DNA of 21,063 bases from NCBI GenBank assembly GCA_002255315.1, contig NCBD01000004.1, positions 1-21,063 of the forward strand, given 5' to 3'. Positions 18,500 to 21,063 of this stretch are shown here, in pieces. The notes under the pieces are model-generated. The model was not told where the DNA came from, made no database searches, and saw only the letters and a program-made list of their open reading frames with translations. The position numbers and the translations under genes are program-made. The DNA is from Actinobacteria bacterium 21-64-8. GTDB taxonomy: Bacteria; Actinomycetota; Acidimicrobiia; Acidimicrobiales; RAAP-2. Position 1 is the stretch's first letter, and each line of letters opens with the position of its first letter.

Positions 18500-19249
18500 T
18501 TACTTCGTGTTGACGACGCGAAAGCCCTCGGCGAATCGACCCTTTTTGAGGCCCGCTAACTTGGCCGTCGCACGCGTCCAGGTGCGAATCATCTCTTCGA
18601 GATCATCACGCTCACCGACTTGGCTGACGTGTTGACGCAGGGCCGCGATTTTGCGGTCAATCTGCTCGGTGACATCGACGACCATCGTCGGTGCAAAACC
18701 GGCCAACCACACTTGGGAGACCGTGTGGGCTTCGAGACCCTCAACGACGAGTTCAGGAAAGGCGTGCGGGTTTCGCGCGTCGGGGTAGACCGCGCGCATG
18801 GTTGCCTCGCCGGCGGCGAGGTGGTCGGGGTGACTAGCAAAGACGCGTTCGTAGTTGCGCTCGGGGCTTTGGGTTATCACGAGGTCGGGCTTCACGCGGC
18901 GAATGACCGCGGCGATGGCCTTACGGAGTTCGAGCGTCACCTCGACGCGCCCATCCGGCCAGCGAAGAAAGGTGAGATCGCTCACTCCCACCTCTTTGGC
19001 GGCGTTGGTCTGTTCGCGTTCGCGCTCTGCGGCTCGTTCTTCGCGGCTCAACGTCGACGTGTCCCCGCCCGCGTCGCCCGAGGTAACGAGACAGTACGAC
19101 ACGTCCACCCCCGACGCGGTCAACGTCGCGACCGTACCCGCCGAACCAAAGTCGATGTCGTCGGGGTGCGCCACGACGACGAGCGCTCGCCGAAGGGACT
19201 CGTCGCGCTCGTAGACACGCAACGTCTTCTTCGTGGACTTCTTGCTCAC
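18500..19249 (-). CDS. PIG-L (LmbE-like) family zinc deacetylase
   Basis: A 249-residue PIG-L-type N-acetyl-sugar deacetylase. The zinc/catalytic motif AHPDD is at 27-31 and the third zinc ligand lies in SHPDH (139-143), so the active site is complete. Actinobacterial relatives act in mycothiol metabolism (MshB, Mca) or antibiotic and glycolipid pathways. At this length and with these motifs it cannot be assigned to either, and no mycothiol gene lies beside it. The GTG start overlaps the helicase TGA by four bases (GTGA), so the two genes form an operon. The basic N-terminus (MSKKSTKKTLRVYERDESLR) precedes the fold. Confidence 0.9.
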   Translation of the reverse strand: MSKKSTKKTLRVYERDESLRRALVVVAHPDDIDFGSAGTVATLTASGVDVSYCLVTSGDAGGDTSTLSREERAAEREREQTNAAKEVGVSDLTFLRWPDGRVEVTLELRKAIAAVIRRVKPDLVITQSPERNYERVFASHPDHLAAGEATMRAVYPDARNPHAFPELVVEGLEAHTVSQVWLAGFAPTMVVDVTEQIDRKIAALRQHVSQVGERDDLEEMIRTWTRATAKLAGLKKGRFAEGFRVVNTK

Positions 19250-20538
19250 AGGACGGACTCCTCCATCGTTGGCTCCCAGTGGGCGAGGTCGCGCAGATGG
19301 GCGTTATTCGAAAAGACTTCGACGATAGGCAACTTGAGTCCAAGGCGACGCATAATCACCGCGGCCTCATTGAGTTGGTTCCAGAGCAACAGTGAGACGA
19401 CCACACCGGTTCCTCCGGCGCGCGCGGTTCGTCCCGAGCGGTGTAGGTAGGCCTTTTGATCTTCGGGTGGATCAAAGTGCATGACGCAGTCAACGCCGTC
19501 AATGTGCAGGCCGCGCGCCGCGACGTCGGTCGCCACGAGCACCGGGAGTTTTTCGGCCCCGAAGTCGGCGAGTGCTTTTTCGCGCTGGCTCTGGCGAAGA
19601 TCACCGTGAATGGCGGCCGCGTCGACACCCTCTTTCAGGAGTTGTTCGACCAAACGGTCGGCGCCACGTTTCGTTCGACAGAAGATGATCGTCTTGTGGT
19701 TCGCGTTACAGATCGTCGACGCCACCTTGATGCGGTCCATCTGATGCACCTGCAAGAAGTGATGCACCATGCGCGAGACGGTTTGAGTGTCGCTCGCGAC
19801 TTCGTGAAAAACGGGATCGCTGAGGTAGCGCTTGACGAGACGGTCGATGGCGCCGTCGAGGGTCGCCGAGAAGAGCAGCGTTTGGTGGGGGCGTTCGTTG
19901 ATACGCCGCAGCACCCACTCGACTTGGGGCATGAAGCCCATGTCGGCCATGCGGTCGGCTTCGTCGAGCACGAGTACCTCGAGCAGTTCCACGTTCACTT
20001 CACCACGATCACCGAGATCGATGAGTCGTCCGGGCGTCGCGATGATGACGTCGCCGCCTTTTCGCAGTGCTTTAATCTGGCGCTCCATGTCCGCCCCGCC
20101 GTAGACGGCCGCGACGTGTAGGCCGAGGGCCTTGCCGAGCGGGGCCAGTACTTCGAAGACTTGGACGGCGAGTTCGCGAGTGGGCAGCAGTACCAAACCA
20201 CGTGGTCGCACGGGCTGTCCCTCGACGAGCGTGGGTGAACTCGACGCCGCGACACGCTGGAGCATCGGTAGACCGAAGCCCAAGGTCTTGCCCGAACCGG
20301 TCTTGGCTTTGCCACAGACGTCACGTCCGGCGAGCGCGTCGGCGATGGTCATGGCTTGGATCGGAAAGGCCGTCGTAATGCCTTGGGACTGCAACGTCGC
20401 ACACAGCGCGGGCGCGACGCCTAGCTCTTCGAAGGTCTTGTTCGTCGCGTAGTTCTCGGCGTCGGACAGGGGGGTCTCTATTGATTCACTACTCACGGAA
20501 CGGTACGGTCTCTTCTCGGTCGGACCCGTAACCGTCAT
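19246..20538 (-). CDS. DEAD-box ATP-dependent RNA helicase
   Basis: A 430-residue RNA helicase with all core motifs: Q motif region FEELGVAP...AFPIQ (36-61), Walker A AKTGSGKT (78-85), PTRELA (119-124), TPGR (168-171), DEAD (192-195) and SAT (224-226). In the second RecA domain are FCRTKRGAD, ATDVAARGLHI and HRSGRTARAG. There is little C-terminal extension, so it resembles a minimal RhlE-type enzyme that unwinds RNA in ribosome assembly or mRNA decay; the exact subgroup is not certain. The start is ATG 20538, without a clear ribosome site. The GTG at residue 15 is an alternative. It shares an operon with the PIG-L gene downstream. Confidence 0.95.
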   Translation of the reverse strand: MTVTGPTEKRPYRSVSSESIETPLSDAENYATNKTFEELGVAPALCATLQSQGITTAFPIQAMTIADALAGRDVCGKAKTGSGKTLGFGLPMLQRVAASSSPTLVEGQPVRPRGLVLLPTRELAVQVFEVLAPLGKALGLHVAAVYGGADMERQIKALRKGGDVIIATPGRLIDLGDRGEVNVELLEVLVLDEADRMADMGFMPQVEWVLRRINERPHQTLLFSATLDGAIDRLVKRYLSDPVFHEVASDTQTVSRMVHHFLQVHQMDRIKVASTICNANHKTIIFCRTKRGADRLVEQLLKEGVDAAAIHGDLRQSQREKALADFGAEKLPVLVATDVAARGLHIDGVDCVMHFDPPEDQKAYLHRSGRTARAGGTGVVVSLLLWNQLNEAAVIMRRLGLKLPIVEVFSNNAHLRDLAHWEPTMEESVL

Positions 20539-20554
20539 CGAACGTGGTGGGCCC

Positions 20555-20571
20555 GAGCTCTCTACGAGCTC
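20555..20571. repeat. Inverted repeat in the helicase/bcp divergent intergenic region
   Basis: GAGCTC is present at 20555-20560 and 20566-20571 with a 5-nt spacer, in the 80-nt region between the divergent helicase and bcp starts. It could be an operator for either gene. No convincing -35/-10 pair was found beside it. Confidence 0.3.
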
Positions 20572-20618
20572 ACCCCTAGTCTACGGGTAGTAACCACCGC
20601 GACAGACCAAGGAGCACG

Positions 20619-21063
20619 ATGACTCGACTCGAACCAGGCGCGCGGGCGCCGGGCTTTACCCTGCGTGATCACGACGGTCGAACGGTCTCACTGAAGGAGT
20701 TCGTGGGCGAACGCGTCGTACTCTACTTCTACCCCGCCGACGACACGCCAGGCTGCACGAAGGAAGCCTGTCAGTTCAACGACCAACTGGGCGCGTTCGC
20801 GAAGTTGGGGGTGCGGGTGCTCGGTATCTCGCCCGACGACGCCCAGAGCCACGTCGACTTTCGAACGAAGTACGGACTCAGTCTCGTGCTCTTGAGCGAC
20901 CCTGACAAAAAGGTCATGACCAAGTACGGTGCCTACGGCGACAAGATGCTCTACGGCAAGACCTTCCAGGGCGTCATCCGCTCGACGTTTCTCATCTCGC
21001 CACGCGGCACGATTGAACGAGCGTGGTACGGCGTGCGCGCCGACGGTCACGCGGCGCGGGTGC
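20619..21063 (+). CDS. bcp: Thioredoxin-dependent peroxiredoxin (BCP/PrxQ type), cut by window end
   Basis: The first 148 residues of a peroxiredoxin that reduces hydrogen peroxide and organic hydroperoxides with thioredoxin. YFYPADDTPGCTKEACQFND contains the peroxidatic C46 and the resolving C51, five residues apart as in BCP/PrxQ. LGISPDDAQSH and STFLISPRGTIERAW are also family-typical. ATG 20619 is preceded by AAGGAG. The family is usually about 150-160 residues, so only a few codons are lost past 21063. It is divergent from the helicase gene. Confidence 0.95.
   Translation, partial: MTRLEPGARAPGFTLRDHDGRTVSLKEFVGERVVLYFYPADDTPGCTKEACQFNDQLGAFAKLGVRVLGISPDDAQSHVDFRTKYGLSLVLLSDPDKKVMTKYGAYGDKMLYGKTFQGVIRSTFLISPRGTIERAWYGVRADGHAARV

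Noticed and set aside
18500..19249. Assignment of the PIG-L protein as MshB or Mca of mycothiol metabolism
   Set aside because: The catalytic motifs are shared by the whole family; length and context (overlap with a helicase gene) do not support a mycothiol role.

Overview
The window is high-GC, densely packed bacterial DNA, with GTG starts, 4-nt overlaps and at least one probable leaderless gene. Together with a mycofactocin locus and an MmpL-type transporter, this points to an actinobacterium. A deep-branching group such as the Acidimicrobiia is possible, but that is inference. No tRNA, rRNA, CRISPR array or insertion sequence was seen.

Left part (1-3852, all minus strand). At the left edge the minus strand carries the conserved core of a cobalamin riboswitch; the gene it controls lies outside the window. 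Next comes a probable stress operon: an MMPL/RND exporter, a CsoR-family repressor, a 53-residue Cys/His-rich protein and a SAM methyltransferase. The exporter and the repressor each have a promoter whose 17-nt spacer contains a 16-bp CsoR-type operator. The repressor keeps both family cysteines but has Ser in place of the copper-ligand His, so it may sense reactive sulfur rather than copper.

Centre (3870-9899): a mycofactocin redox-cofactor locus. mftA (34-residue precursor ending IDGLCGVY), mftB, mftC, mftD and a mycofactocin-coupled SDR lie on the minus strand. mftF is divergent, and an NDMA-type nicotinoprotein alcohol dehydrogenase converges on it. mftD looks broken: about 50 internal codons are missing and the frame changes, while its normal C-terminus survives in another frame and still overlaps the SDR start. 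No mftE is present in the window.

Right part (9972-21063): argS and acnA (aconitase) are divergent. They are followed by a small membrane-anchored protein, a SulP transporter with a STAS domain whose start codon lies in a 16-bp hairpin, a secreted protein built of seven DUF5666-like repeats, a PIG-L deacetylase overlapping a DEAD-box helicase gene, and a divergent bcp peroxiredoxin cut by the window end. These are mostly housekeeping or envelope genes.

The most notable points are the broken mftD, the twin operator-in-spacer promoters with a CstR-like regulator, and the hairpin over the SulP start.
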